This document shows positions 27,752 to 37,387 of a DNA stretch of 64,000 nucleotides, piece after piece; the stretch's first letter is position 1; the number at the start of each line of letters is the position of its first letter. Origin of the DNA: Planotetraspora silvatica (lineage in GTDB: Bacteria > Actinomycetota > Actinomycetes > Streptosporangiales > Streptosporangiaceae); assembly GCF_016863315.1 (NCBI RefSeq), contig NZ_BOOQ01000007.1, positions 150,237-214,236 on the forward strand, written 5' to 3'. The position numbers and the translations under genes are program-made. The notes beneath the pieces are model-generated. The model did no database searches. It was not told where the DNA came from and saw nothing but the letters and a program-made list of their open reading frames with translations.

Positions 27752-28918
27752 ATGAGCAACGAGGTCCTGGAGGCGGTCCGCACGCTGCTGCCCGTGATCG
27801 CGGAGCGTGCCCGCGCCACGGACGAGGATCGGGGGGTTCCCGCGGAGACGATCCAGGCGCTGGTCCAGGCCGGGGTCTTCCGGATGTTGCAGCCCAAGAG
27901 GTACGGCGGCGCCGAGAGCGACCCGGTGTGGTTCTTCGAGGTCGTCAGGGAGATCTCCGGGGTCTGCGGATCGACCGGGTGGGTGGCGAGCGTGCTCGGC
28001 GTGCATCCGTGGCAGCTCGGCCTGTTCGACGAGGCCGCGCAGGACGAGGTCTGGGGCGAGGACCAGGACGCGCTCGTGGCCTCGTCGTACGCCCCCGTCG
28101 GGCGGCTGACCCCGGTCGAGGGCGGCTATGAGCTCACCGGCAGGTGGCGGTTCTCCTCCGGCTGCGAGCACGCATCGTGGGTGCTTGTCGGCGGCCTGGT
28201 CGTGGGCGCCCAGGGCAGGCCGGTGGACTTCATGACCGTGCTCGTCCCCCGGTCGGACTACGTGATCGAGGACGTGTGGGACGTCATCGGCCTGCGCGGC
28301 ACGGCGAGCAACGACGTGATCGTGGAGCGGGCGTTCGTGCCCGAGCACCGCACGACGCGCAACTACGAGCAGGCCCAGCTCCGCGGTCCCGGTCAGAAGG
28401 TTAACGGCGGGCCGCTCTACCGGATGCCGTTCGGAAGCGTGTTCACGACCGCGATCACCGCCCCGGTGATCGGCATGGCGGCCGGCTGCTACCGGTCCTA
28501 CGTCACGGCGATGCGCGACCGGGTACGGCTGAGCCTGGGCGGCGGCCGGTTCGCCGAGGACCAGTTCGCCCAGGTCGCGGTGGCCCGGGCCGCCTCGGAG
28601 ATCGACGCGGCGATCCTGCAGACCGACCGCAACGTGCGCGAGGTGTACGAGCACGCCGTCCGGGGCGAGCGGATCCCGATGGAGTTGCGCCTGCGTGTCC
28701 GCAGGGACCAGGTCCGCGCGACCGAGCGGGCGCTTGAGGCGATCGACATCCTCTTCAAGACCGCGGGAGGGAATTCGCTCAGACGCGGCAACCCCATCGA
28801 GCGGGCCTGGCGGGACGCCCACGCGGGCAGCGTGCATGTGGCCAACGACGTCGAGCGGGCCCTCGCGATGTACGGCAGGGGCGAGTTCGGCCTGACGGTC
28901 GAGGACAACCTCGTCTGA
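27752..28918 (+). CDS. hsaA: 3-HSA hydroxylase oxygenase HsaA
   Basis: GGAGAG precedes the ATG. The 388-residue protein aligns well by eye with Mycobacterium HsaA: VCGSTGWVASVLGVH, SSYAPVG, FSSGCEHASWVLVGG, VIGLRGTASNDV and the C-terminal DAHAGSVHVANDVERA. It hydroxylates 3-HSA at C4 with FMNH2 from HsaB, producing the catechol cleaved by HsaC. It stands alone downstream of a TCCC-type site, divergent from KshA, rather than beside HsaC/HsaD as in Mycobacterium. Confidence 0.9.
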   Translation: MSNEVLEAVRTLLPVIAERARATDEDRGVPAETIQALVQAGVFRMLQPKRYGGAESDPVWFFEVVREISGVCGSTGWVASVLGVHPWQLGLFDEAAQDEVWGEDQDALVASSYAPVGRLTPVEGGYELTGRWRFSSGCEHASWVLVGGLVVGAQGRPVDFMTVLVPRSDYVIEDVWDVIGLRGTASNDVIVERAFVPEHRTTRNYEQAQLRGPGQKVNGGPLYRMPFGSVFTTAITAPVIGMAAGCYRSYVTAMRDRVRLSLGGGRFAEDQFAQVAVARAASEIDAAILQTDRNVREVYEHAVRGERIPMELRLRVRRDQVRATERALEAIDILFKTAGGNSLRRGNPIERAWRDAHAGSVHVANDVERALAMYGRGEFGLTVEDNLV

Positions 28919-28974
28919 CGGGCGGGACGACGGGCCGCGGCCGCGGGGCGGCGCTCACCCTGTGGACAGGTGCG

Positions 28975-28989
28975 TCCCACTCACCGGTA
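28975..28989. promoter_or_regulatory. TCCC-type 15-bp operator, kstR
   Basis: TCCCACTCACCGGTA lies 69 bp upstream of the KstR start, the same distance as the HsaE site from its gene. This would fit control of KstR by the same regulator, or autoregulation. Confidence 0.55.
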
Positions 28990-29057
28990 CGAACGGCTCG
29001 CCTCACCGCCGGTGGCGGTGTGTATGGTCGTTCCGACAGAACCGACCAGGGGGGACC

Positions 29058-29669
29058 GTGCCGAGAATCGCCGAGGTCAGGGCGCCGGCGGAACCCAGCT
29101 CCCCGGAGCAGCGGGCCCGGCACCTGCGCATCCTCCGGGCCGCCGCGCGGATCGGGGCCGACAAGGGCCTCGAGCGCATGCAGATGCACGAGGTGGCCAA
29201 GGCCGCCGGCGTCGCGATCGCGACGTTGTACCGGTACTTCCCTTCGAAGACCCATCTGTTCACGGCCGTGCTCGCCGAGCAGATCGACCGGTTCAACGAG
29301 ACCATCCCGCGCGCCGAGCCGGGCACGAGCCCGGAGGACGCGGTCGCCGACGTGCTGGTGCTGGCCAGCAGGCAGTTGCTGCGCCGGCCCAGGCTCGCGG
29401 TCGCGATGCTCCAGTCCGCGAACGCGGCGAACGCCGCCGCGGTGGCCGACGCCGGGCGGATCGACGGCACCTTCAGCGAGATCATCGTGCGGACGCTCGG
29501 GATCGACGACCCCACCGCCCTCGACGTCACGCTGATCCGGTTGCTCATGCAGTGCTGGTACGGCGTGCTGCAGTCGAGCCTCAACGGCCGGATGTCGATC
29601 CCCGACACGGAGAGCGACATCCGGACCGCCTGCCGGCTTCTGCTCGCCCCGCGCTCGAACTCCGGGTAG
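29058..29669 (+). CDS. kstR: TetR-family steroid regulator KstR
   Basis: GTG at 29058 follows GGGGGG and gives 203 residues. The N-terminal HTH (MHEVAKAAGVAIATLYRYFPSK, about 45-66) is very close to KstR of Mycobacterium and Rhodococcus, whose recognition helix reads VAVGTLYRYFPSK. KstR represses ring and side-chain genes and is released by 3-oxo-cholestenoyl-CoA-type ligands. I did not find the classical AACnnGTT operator in any intergenic region here, so what it binds in this organism is open. It converges with the SDR at 29701. Confidence 0.85.
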   Translation: MPRIAEVRAPAEPSSPEQRARHLRILRAAARIGADKGLERMQMHEVAKAAGVAIATLYRYFPSKTHLFTAVLAEQIDRFNETIPRAEPGTSPEDAVADVLVLASRQLLRRPRLAVAMLQSANAANAAAVADAGRIDGTFSEIIVRTLGIDDPTALDVTLIRLLMQCWYGVLQSSLNGRMSIPDTESDIRTACRLLLAPRSNSG

Positions 29670-29700
29670 CTCTGGCTCCGGTAACTCGGCTCCGGGTGAC

Positions 29701-30621
29701 TCAGGTGCGCTGCGTCCCGGTGGTGTCGAGCCGGGCCACGCTGTGGGCCGCGTAGCCGCGGTGCGGGTCGCGCCCCGTGAAGTACGGCGTGAGCAGCGCG
29801 TCGAACTCGCCGACGGAGAACACGCCGTCGGCCGCGGTGAACTTCTGCTCGACCGTCGGAGCGGCCAGCAGCGCGACCATGTCGCCGTACACGACGAACA
29901 CCTGGCCGGTGATCTCCTCGGAGGCCGGGGAGGCGAGATAGCTCACGAAGGTGGCGACCCGCTCCGGGGCGAGGATGTCCAGCCCGCCGTCCGCGGGGGC
30001 GTCGCCGAACACGCCCGCCGTCATGGCGGTGCGGGCCCGGGGGCAGATCGCGTTGGCCCGCACGCCGTACCTCGCCAGTCCCTGTGCGGTCGACAGGGTG
30101 AGCGCGGTGATGCCCGCCTTGGCGGCCGAGTAGTTCGGCTGGCCGGCCGAGCCGAAGAGGAACGCCTCTGAGGCGGTGTTGACGACGCGGCCGTAGATCG
30201 GCCCGCCCGCGGCCTTGGAGGCCGCCCGCCAGTGCGCGGCCGCCGCACGGGACACCGCGGCGTGGCCCTTGAGGTGGACGCGGATGACGTCGTCCCAGTC
30301 CGACTCGCTCAGGTTGAACACCATCTTGTCGCGGAGGACGCCCGCGTTGTTCACCACGATGTCGAGGGCGCCGAACGTGTCCACCGCCGCCTGGACCAGC
30401 CGGTCGCCCATGGACCAGTCGCCGACGTCGCCGGTCACCGCGACGGCCTGCCCGCCGAGGGCCTTGATCTCGGCCACGACGTCGTCGGCGGCCGATCCCA
30501 CGTCGTTGACCACGACGTTCGCGCCCTGGCCCGCGAGGGCGAGCGCCTCGCTGCGGCCCAGGCCCGCGCCGGCGCCGGTGACGACGGCGGTCCTGCCGTC
30601 CAGGCTGGTCTTCGGGCTCAT
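29701..30621 (-). CDS. Hydroxysteroid-type SDR (Hsd4A-like)
   Basis: This 306-residue SDR has TGAGAGLG, NNAGVLRDKMVFNLSESDWD, catalytic Ser in NTASEAF, and YSAAKAG. The extended substrate region and C-terminal tail resemble the N-terminal domain of peroxisomal multifunctional enzyme 2 and the mycobacterial Hsd4A/Rv3502c group. These oxidise 17beta-hydroxysteroids or 22-hydroxyacyl-CoA side-chain intermediates. It is followed by the FadD gene upstream on the same strand with a 43-bp gap. Confidence 0.82.
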   Translation of the reverse strand: MSPKTSLDGRTAVVTGAGAGLGRSEALALAGQGANVVVNDVGSAADDVVAEIKALGGQAVAVTGDVGDWSMGDRLVQAAVDTFGALDIVVNNAGVLRDKMVFNLSESDWDDVIRVHLKGHAAVSRAAAAHWRAASKAAGGPIYGRVVNTASEAFLFGSAGQPNYSAAKAGITALTLSTAQGLARYGVRANAICPRARTAMTAGVFGDAPADGGLDILAPERVATFVSYLASPASEEITGQVFVVYGDMVALLAAPTVEQKFTAADGVFSVGEFDALLTPYFTGRDPHRGYAAHSVARLDTTGTQRT

Positions 30622-30664
30622 CTCTGCACACTCCTGCTCTGTCGGGTGCTCATGAGTGACGGGC

Positions 30665-32323
<1,659 letters not shown>

Positions 32324-32384
32324 CTGCGCCCTCTCTCTCGGGCGCTCATTGTGACCGCCGGGCGCGTGCCTGCCGAGGGTCGTC

Positions 32385-32399
32385 TCCCGGTCACCGGGA
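32385..32399. promoter_or_regulatory. TCCC-type 15-bp operator, FadD/SDR
   Basis: TCCCGGTCACCGGGA fits the motif fully. It lies between divergent FadD (start 32323) and SDR (start 32469) genes. Confidence 0.65.
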
Positions 32400-32468
32400 C
32401 GGCCCTTCCGGCAGCGGGCGGGCGACACCACTATTGCGGTCGGGCACACGGCTGAGCGGGGAGCACGC

Positions 32469-33230
32469 ATGGGAAGTCTCGACGGGAAAGTCGCCATCGT
32501 CACCGGCGCAGGTCAGGGGGTCGGCCAGGGCATCGCGCTCGCCCTCGCCTCCGAGGGCGCGTCCGTCGCGGTCGTCGGGCGCACCATGGCCAAGCTCGAG
32601 ACGACCTGCGGGCTCGTCCGCGAGCGCGGCGCGACGGCCGAGCCCTTCCTCTGCGACGTCGGCGTCACCGACACCGTCCCCTCGGTGGTCGACGAGGTGG
32701 CGGCGCGGTTCGGCGGAGTGGACATCCTCGTCAACAACGCCTACTCCGGCTCGTACGGCACGCTGCTGTCGATGAGCGACGCCGCCTTCCAGAAGGGTTT
32801 CCGCAGCGGCCCCTTCGCCGCGTTCGCCTTCATGAAGGCGTGCCACCCTCACATGAAGCGGCGCGGCGGCGGCAGCATCGTCAACCTCGTCACCTCCGCG
32901 ATGGTCCGGTGGGACCCCACCACGTACGGCGCCTACGCCGCGGCCAAGCAGGCGCTCCGCTCGCTGACGCGGACGGCCGCGGCCGAATGGGGCCCCGACG
33001 GCATCCGCGCCAACTCCATCGCCCCGCACGCGTTGTCCCCGGGCCTGAAGTGGTGGACGGAGACCAATCCGGAGGAGGCGGAGGAGTTCCGCCGGACGAT
33101 CCCGCTCGGTTACATCGGGGACTGCGAGCAGGACATCGGCCGGGCCGTCGTCGCTCTCGTCGGCCCGGACCTGCGGTACCTGACCGGCGCCACCGTGCCG
33201 CTGGACGGAGGGCAGGCCTTCTTCGGCTGA
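32469..33230 (+). CDS. Short-chain dehydrogenase/reductase
   Basis: The start follows GGGGAGC. The 253-residue SDR has [14 protein letters not shown] in place of the usual NNAG, catalytic Ser in LVTSAMV and YAAAKQA. The C-terminus has the [10 protein letters not shown] typical of FabG-like SDRs. Substrate unknown; steroid hydroxyl or 3-hydroxyacyl-CoA oxidation is plausible from context. Confidence 0.8.
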   Translation: MGSLDGKVAIVTGAGQGVGQGIALALASEGASVAVVGRTMAKLETTCGLVRERGATAEPFLCDVGVTDTVPSVVDEVAARFGGVDILVNNAYSGSYGTLLSMSDAAFQKGFRSGPFAAFAFMKACHPHMKRRGGGSIVNLVTSAMVRWDPTTYGAYAAAKQALRSLTRTAAAEWGPDGIRANSIAPHALSPGLKWWTETNPEEAEEFRRTIPLGYIGDCEQDIGRAVVALVGPDLRYLTGATVPLDGGQAFFG

Positions 33231-33240
33231 CCTCGGCCTC

Positions 33241-33255
33241 TCCCGGTCAGCGGGA
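33241..33255. promoter_or_regulatory. TCCC-type 15-bp operator, fadE28-like operon
   Basis: TCCCGGTCAGCGGGA, a full match, 90 bp upstream of the FadE start. A second, weaker copy in reverse orientation (CCCCGCTGACTAACG) follows at 33275-33289. Confidence 0.65.
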
Positions 33256-33344
33256 CTCGCGGGTCCGCGGCGGTCCCCGCTGACTAACGTCGGCCCTGCT
33301 CCGCCACCCAGCGAGACGAGCGGGACCAAGGAGGAGAGCGGAAC

Positions 33345-34511
33345 ATGGATCTGCGCGAGACCACCGCGCAACGACGGCTGCGCACGGAGTTGCGGGAGTA
33401 CTTCGCGGGCCTCCTGCCCGAGGGCGAGCGACGCCGGACGGGTGAGGAGGGCGTGGGCGGCGACCGTTTCCGCGAGGTGGTCAGACGGCTCGGCGCCGAC
33501 GGCTGGCTCGGCATCGGGTGGCCCGTCGAGTACGGCGGGCAGGGCCGGTCGGTGGAGGAACAGTACGTGTTCTTCGACGAGGTCCAGCGGGCCGGGCTGC
33601 CCTTCCCGTTCGTCACCGTGAACACGGTCGGCCCGACCCTGATGAGCCACGGGTCGGACGAGCAGAAGAAGAGGTATCTGCCCGGCATCCTGTCCGGTGA
33701 CATCGTCTTCGCGATCGGCTACACCGAGCCGGGCGCGGGCACCGACCTCGCCTCGCTGACGACCCGCGCGGTCAGGGACGGCGACGCGTGGGTCGTCGAC
33801 GGCAGCAAGATCTTCACCAGCGGCGCGAACACCGCCGACTACGTGTGGCTGGCCTGCCGTACCGACCCGGACGCGCCCAAGCACAAGGGCATCTCCATCC
33901 TGATCGTCCCCACCGCCGCCCCCGGGTTCTCCTGGAGCCCCATCCAGTGCGTGGGCGGCATGGTCGTCACGACCACGTATTACTCCGGCGTCCGCGTGCC
34001 CGCGGGCGACGTCGTCGGAGAGGTCGACGGCGGCTGGCGGCTGATCACCCACCAGCTCAACCACGAGCGGATCGGCCTGGCGGCCATCGGCGGCCGGATG
34101 ATCCAGCTGTGGGAGAACGTCCGGGACTGGGCGCGGGAGAACGGGACCATCGACCTGCCGTGGGTCCAGCGCGATCTGGCCCGCACGTACGCACGGCTGG
34201 AGGCGATGCGGCTGATGAACTGGAAGATGACCGGCGCGGTCGCCCGCGGCACCCTGTCCGGCGCGGACGCGGGCGCGGCGAAGGTCTACGGCACGGAGAC
34301 GCACATCGACGTGCAGCGGACGTTGTCGGGGATCATCGGCGTCGGCGGGCGGATCCGGCCCGGGTCCCCGGGGGCCGTGCTCGCCGGACAGATCGAGCAG
34401 TTGTCGCGGCAGGGCATCGTGAACACCTTCGGCGGCGGCGTGAACGAGGTCCTGAGGGACATGGTCGCCACCCAGGGTCTCGGCCTCCCCAGGATGGGGC
34501 GCGGCGCATGA
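33345..34511 (+). CDS. Acyl-CoA dehydrogenase, FadE28/ChsE-type subunit
   Basis: AAGGAGGAGAG precedes the ATG. This 388-residue ACAD has GYTEPGAGTDLASL and a C-terminal FGGGVNEVLRDMVATQGLGLPR, with no glutamate at the classical base position. It resembles FadE28 (ChsE1) or FadE26 of cholesterol side-chain catabolism, which work only as heteromers. Its partner follows 50 bp downstream. Confidence 0.83.
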   Translation: MDLRETTAQRRLRTELREYFAGLLPEGERRRTGEEGVGGDRFREVVRRLGADGWLGIGWPVEYGGQGRSVEEQYVFFDEVQRAGLPFPFVTVNTVGPTLMSHGSDEQKKRYLPGILSGDIVFAIGYTEPGAGTDLASLTTRAVRDGDAWVVDGSKIFTSGANTADYVWLACRTDPDAPKHKGISILIVPTAAPGFSWSPIQCVGGMVVTTTYYSGVRVPAGDVVGEVDGGWRLITHQLNHERIGLAAIGGRMIQLWENVRDWARENGTIDLPWVQRDLARTYARLEAMRLMNWKMTGAVARGTLSGADAGAAKVYGTETHIDVQRTLSGIIGVGGRIRPGSPGAVLAGQIEQLSRQGIVNTFGGGVNEVLRDMVATQGLGLPRMGRGA

Positions 34512-34561
34512 GCGAGTCACGACCGGTCCTCCGGCCGGCCGGGCAGGAGGGTCACCGCTGA
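34508..34561 (+). CDS. Possible 17-codon linking ORF
   Basis: An ATG overlapping the FadE28-like stop opens a 17-codon frame (MSESRPVLRPAGQEGHR) whose TGA overlaps the next FadE ATG (TGATG). It would carry ribosomes across the 49-bp gap. AGGAGGG inside it also provides an ordinary ribosome site, so it may be chance. Confidence 0.25.
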   Translation: MSESRPVLRPAGQEGHR

Positions 34562-35679
34562 TGGACTTCACTCTCGACGACGAACTCGAAACGGTCCGCG
34601 AACTGGCGAACAAGATCTTCACCGGCCGTGCGGGCACCGACCGTGTCCGCCAGGTCGAGAGCACTCCGTCGGGGCTCGACGAGGAGTTGTGGGCGGAGCT
34701 GGGCCGTACGGGCCTGCTGGGCATCGCGCTGCCGGAGGAGGCGGGCGGCGCCGGGCTGGGTCTCGGGGCCCTGTGCGTCCTGCTGGAGGAGCAGGGCCGC
34801 TTCGTGGCGCCCGTCCCGCTGTGGCCGGCCGCGGTCGCCGCCCTCGCGATCGCCGAGGACGGCACGGCGGAGCAGCGCGAGAGCCTGCTTCCCGGTGCGG
34901 CCGACGGCTCGATCCGGCTCACCGCGGCGCTGGAGGAGTTCGGCTCGCACGATCCGGCCGAGCCGCGCACCGCGGCCGGACGGGACGGCGACGCCTGGCG
35001 GCTGAGCGGAGTGAAGGCCGCGGTCCCCTCGCCCTTCGGCGCGGCCCACCTGCTGGTCTCCGCGACAGCCGACACCGGGCCCGGCCTGTTCCTGGTCGCC
35101 GCCGAGGCGGAGGGAGTCGGCTGGGATCCGGTGGAGACCACCGGTCACGACCGCGGCGGCAACCTCACTTTGACCGCCGTGCCCGCCGCGGCCGTCGGCG
35201 TTCCGGGCGACGGAGCTCTCCGGCGGACCGTCCATCGCGCCGCCGTCGCGCTGGCGGCGGTCCAGCTCGGCGTCGTCCAGGGCGCGCTGCGCCACGCCGT
35301 GACCCACCTCAGCGGGCGCAGGCAGTTCGGCCGCCCGCTGGCGACCTTCCAGGCGGTGCAGCACCAGCTCGCCGACTGCTACATCGACATCGACGCCATG
35401 CGGGTGTGCCTGTGGCAGGCCGTCACCGCCCTTGACGCGGAGGCGGGCGAGGAGGACGCCGCGTCGGCGGTTCTGGTCGCGAAGTGGTGGGCGGGCGACG
35501 CCGGGCTGACCGTGGCGCACCGGGTGCAGCACCTCCACGGCGGAATCGGCGTGGACGTCGACTACCCCGTGCACCGGCATTTCCTGTGGGCGCGGCAGAT
35601 CTCCGGCACTCTGGGCGGGCCCAGCGCCGATCTGGCCAGGCTGGGCGCCGTGCTCGCCTCGGGGACGGCGGCCCCGTGA
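34561..35679 (+). CDS. Acyl-CoA dehydrogenase, FadE29/ChsE-type subunit
   Basis: This 372-residue partner of the preceding FadE has GRRQFGRPLATFQAVQHQLAD and HGGIGVDVDYPVHRHFLW. At the site where other subunits have a catalytic Glu it carries Asp (VDVDYP). FadE28-FadE29 (ChsE1-ChsE2) dehydrogenates the 3-carbon steroid side-chain CoA. Its stop overlaps the hydratase start (GTGA), as expected for consecutive steps. Confidence 0.82.
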   Translation: MDFTLDDELETVRELANKIFTGRAGTDRVRQVESTPSGLDEELWAELGRTGLLGIALPEEAGGAGLGLGALCVLLEEQGRFVAPVPLWPAAVAALAIAEDGTAEQRESLLPGAADGSIRLTAALEEFGSHDPAEPRTAAGRDGDAWRLSGVKAAVPSPFGAAHLLVSATADTGPGLFLVAAEAEGVGWDPVETTGHDRGGNLTLTAVPAAAVGVPGDGALRRTVHRAAVALAAVQLGVVQGALRHAVTHLSGRRQFGRPLATFQAVQHQLADCYIDIDAMRVCLWQAVTALDAEAGEEDAASAVLVAKWWAGDAGLTVAHRVQHLHGGIGVDVDYPVHRHFLWARQISGTLGGPSADLARLGAVLASGTAAP

Positions 35680-36503
35680 GCCTGGACGGCTCGGACGCGG
35701 ACGCGTGGATCGGCCGCGACCTCGGGAAGCACACGGCCGCCTACGACGAGCGCGACGTGATCCTCTACGCGCTCGCGGTCGGCGCCGCGCCCGCCGACCT
35801 GGACCTCGTCTTCGAGAAGCGGCTGCGTGTGCTGCCCACGTTCGCGCTGACGAAGGCGCAGTGGGCTCCGGACACCCTCGGCTCACTCGGCGCGTTCGAC
35901 ATCAGGACCACCATGCACGCGTCCCAGCGGCTGCGGGTGCTGCGGCCGCTGCCCCCGGCGGGCGAGCTGACGATGGCGTCGCGCGTCGCGCGCGTCTGGG
36001 ACAAGGGCAGCGCCGCGATCTTCGAGGTCGAGGTGGAGAGCGAGTTCTTCGTCGCCACCTGGTCGCTGTTCGCGCCGGGGCGCGGCGGGTTCGGCGGCGA
36101 GCGGGGGCCGTCCGCGCCGCGACGGCGGGACACTCCGCCCGGCCACGAGTCGCGGCTCGCCACCAGGCCGGACCAGCCCGCGCTGTACCGCCTGCTCGGC
36201 GACCGGCATCACATGCACATCGATCCGGAGGCGGCGAAGGCGGCCGGGATGCCGAGGCCGTTCATGCACGGCCTGTGCACGCTGGCCGCGGTGACGCTGC
36301 CGCTGGCCGCGGCGGTGGGGGCGCACCCGGCGGACCTGGTCGAACTGGAGGGCAGGTTCGCCTCCCCGGTCTTTCCCGGCGACCGGCTGGACGTGCGGGG
36401 GTGGGAGCTGGGAGGCCCGGGGGAGGGCACGCTCTTCGACGCGTCGGTGAACGGCACCCCCGTGCTGACCGGCGGGCGGGCTCAGTTCCGCGTCAGCACG
36501 TAG
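35676..36503 (+). CDS. MaoC-type enoyl-CoA hydratase
   Basis: GTG at 35676, overlapping the previous stop, gives 275 residues. It is a double hot-dog hydratase with YRLLGDRHHMHIDPEAAKAAG; the usual GDxNPxH active-site motif reads GDRHHMH, keeping Asp and His but replacing Asn-Pro. It resembles the hydratase domain of Hsd4B and Rv3538 (ChsH3). It probably hydrates the enoyl-CoA made by the FadE pair. Its last 22 bp overlap the converging SDR gene. Confidence 0.82.
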   Translation: MSLDGSDADAWIGRDLGKHTAAYDERDVILYALAVGAAPADLDLVFEKRLRVLPTFALTKAQWAPDTLGSLGAFDIRTTMHASQRLRVLRPLPPAGELTMASRVARVWDKGSAAIFEVEVESEFFVATWSLFAPGRGGFGGERGPSAPRRRDTPPGHESRLATRPDQPALYRLLGDRHHMHIDPEAAKAAGMPRPFMHGLCTLAAVTLPLAAAVGAHPADLVELEGRFASPVFPGDRLDVRGWELGGPGEGTLFDASVNGTPVLTGGRAQFRVST

Positions 36504-37237
36504 CGGGCCGGGATCTCGCCCCCGCCGTGCACGGGGATGTCCGCCCCGGTGACGTAGGAGGCGAGGTCGCTGGCCAGATAGAGGCAGGTGTTGGCCACGT
36601 CGGCGGGCACCGCCATCCGGCCCATCGGGATCAGCTCCGCGACGGCGGCGCCGCCGTCCTCGCCGTACGCCCAGGCGGCGGACTCGGTCCGGATGAGGCC
36701 GGTGGTGATGTGGTTGACCCGCACCTTCGGCGACCACTCGAGCGCCAGCGCCCTGGTGAGCACGAGCAGGCCGGCCTTGGCCGCCGAGTAGGCCGCCATG
36801 CCCGGCTGGGGATCGATGGCGGCGACGCTGCCGATGTTGATGATCGAGCCGCCGGTCTCCTGCGCCTGCATGACCTTGTTGGCGGGCTGCGCCACGTAGA
36901 ACGGGGCGAGCAGGTTGAGATCCACGATCTTCTCGACGAACCGCGGCGAGACGGTCGTCGCGTCCGCTGAGGGCGAGCCCCCGGCGTTGTTGACGAGCAC
37001 GTCGAGCCGACCGAGGTGCCCGACCGCCTGCTCCACCAGATGGGCGGCGGCGCCGGCGTCCCGGATGTCGGCCGAGACGAAGCGGGCCGTCCTGCCGCCG
37101 GCGGCGGGCAGGACCTCCGGCTCCGCGCGGCCGCCCACCACCACGTCCGCGCCCGCCGCGAGGAACCTTTCCGCGATCACGAATCCGATGCCCTTGGTGC
37201 CGCCGGTGACCAGGACCGCCTGGCTGCCGAAGTCCAT
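36482..37237 (-). CDS. Short-chain dehydrogenase/reductase (Rv3549c-like)
   Basis: ATG 37237 gives 251 residues. It has TGGTKGIG, NNAGGSPS, catalytic Ser in NIGSVAA and YSAAKAG. It is divergent from FadD3, as SDR genes are in other HIP clusters, and may correspond to Rv3549c. A TCCC-type site lies in the shared promoter. The exact reaction in ring C/D degradation is not known. Confidence 0.8.
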   Translation of the reverse strand: MDFGSQAVLVTGGTKGIGFVIAERFLAAGADVVVGGRAEPEVLPAAGGRTARFVSADIRDAGAAAHLVEQAVGHLGRLDVLVNNAGGSPSADATTVSPRFVEKIVDLNLLAPFYVAQPANKVMQAQETGGSIINIGSVAAIDPQPGMAAYSAAKAGLLVLTRALALEWSPKVRVNHITTGLIRTESAAWAYGEDGGAAVAELIPMGRMAVPADVANTCLYLASDLASYVTGADIPVHGGGEIPARYVLTRN

Positions 37238-37328
37238 CGTCACGTCCAAAGGGGGCCTCCTGGGATGGGGGGTCGCGGAGAAGGATCTCTCGGAGGGTAC
37301 GGCGGGGCGTACCGGGACGGGGGAGAGG

Positions 37329-37343
37329 TACCGGCCAGCGGGA
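37329..37343. promoter_or_regulatory. TCCC-type 15-bp operator, SDR/fadD3
   Basis: TACCGGCCAGCGGGA lies between divergent SDR (37237) and FadD3 (37388) genes. It differs from the motif at two positions. Confidence 0.5.
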
Positions 37344-37387
37344 CGACGCCCCACCGGCCCGGTCCGGCGCGGACACCATGGGGACCT

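Noticed and set aside
32391..35141. Minus-strand open frame of about 916 codons opposite the FadE28-like genes
   Set aside because: Antisense shadow of recognisable acyl-CoA dehydrogenase and SDR genes.
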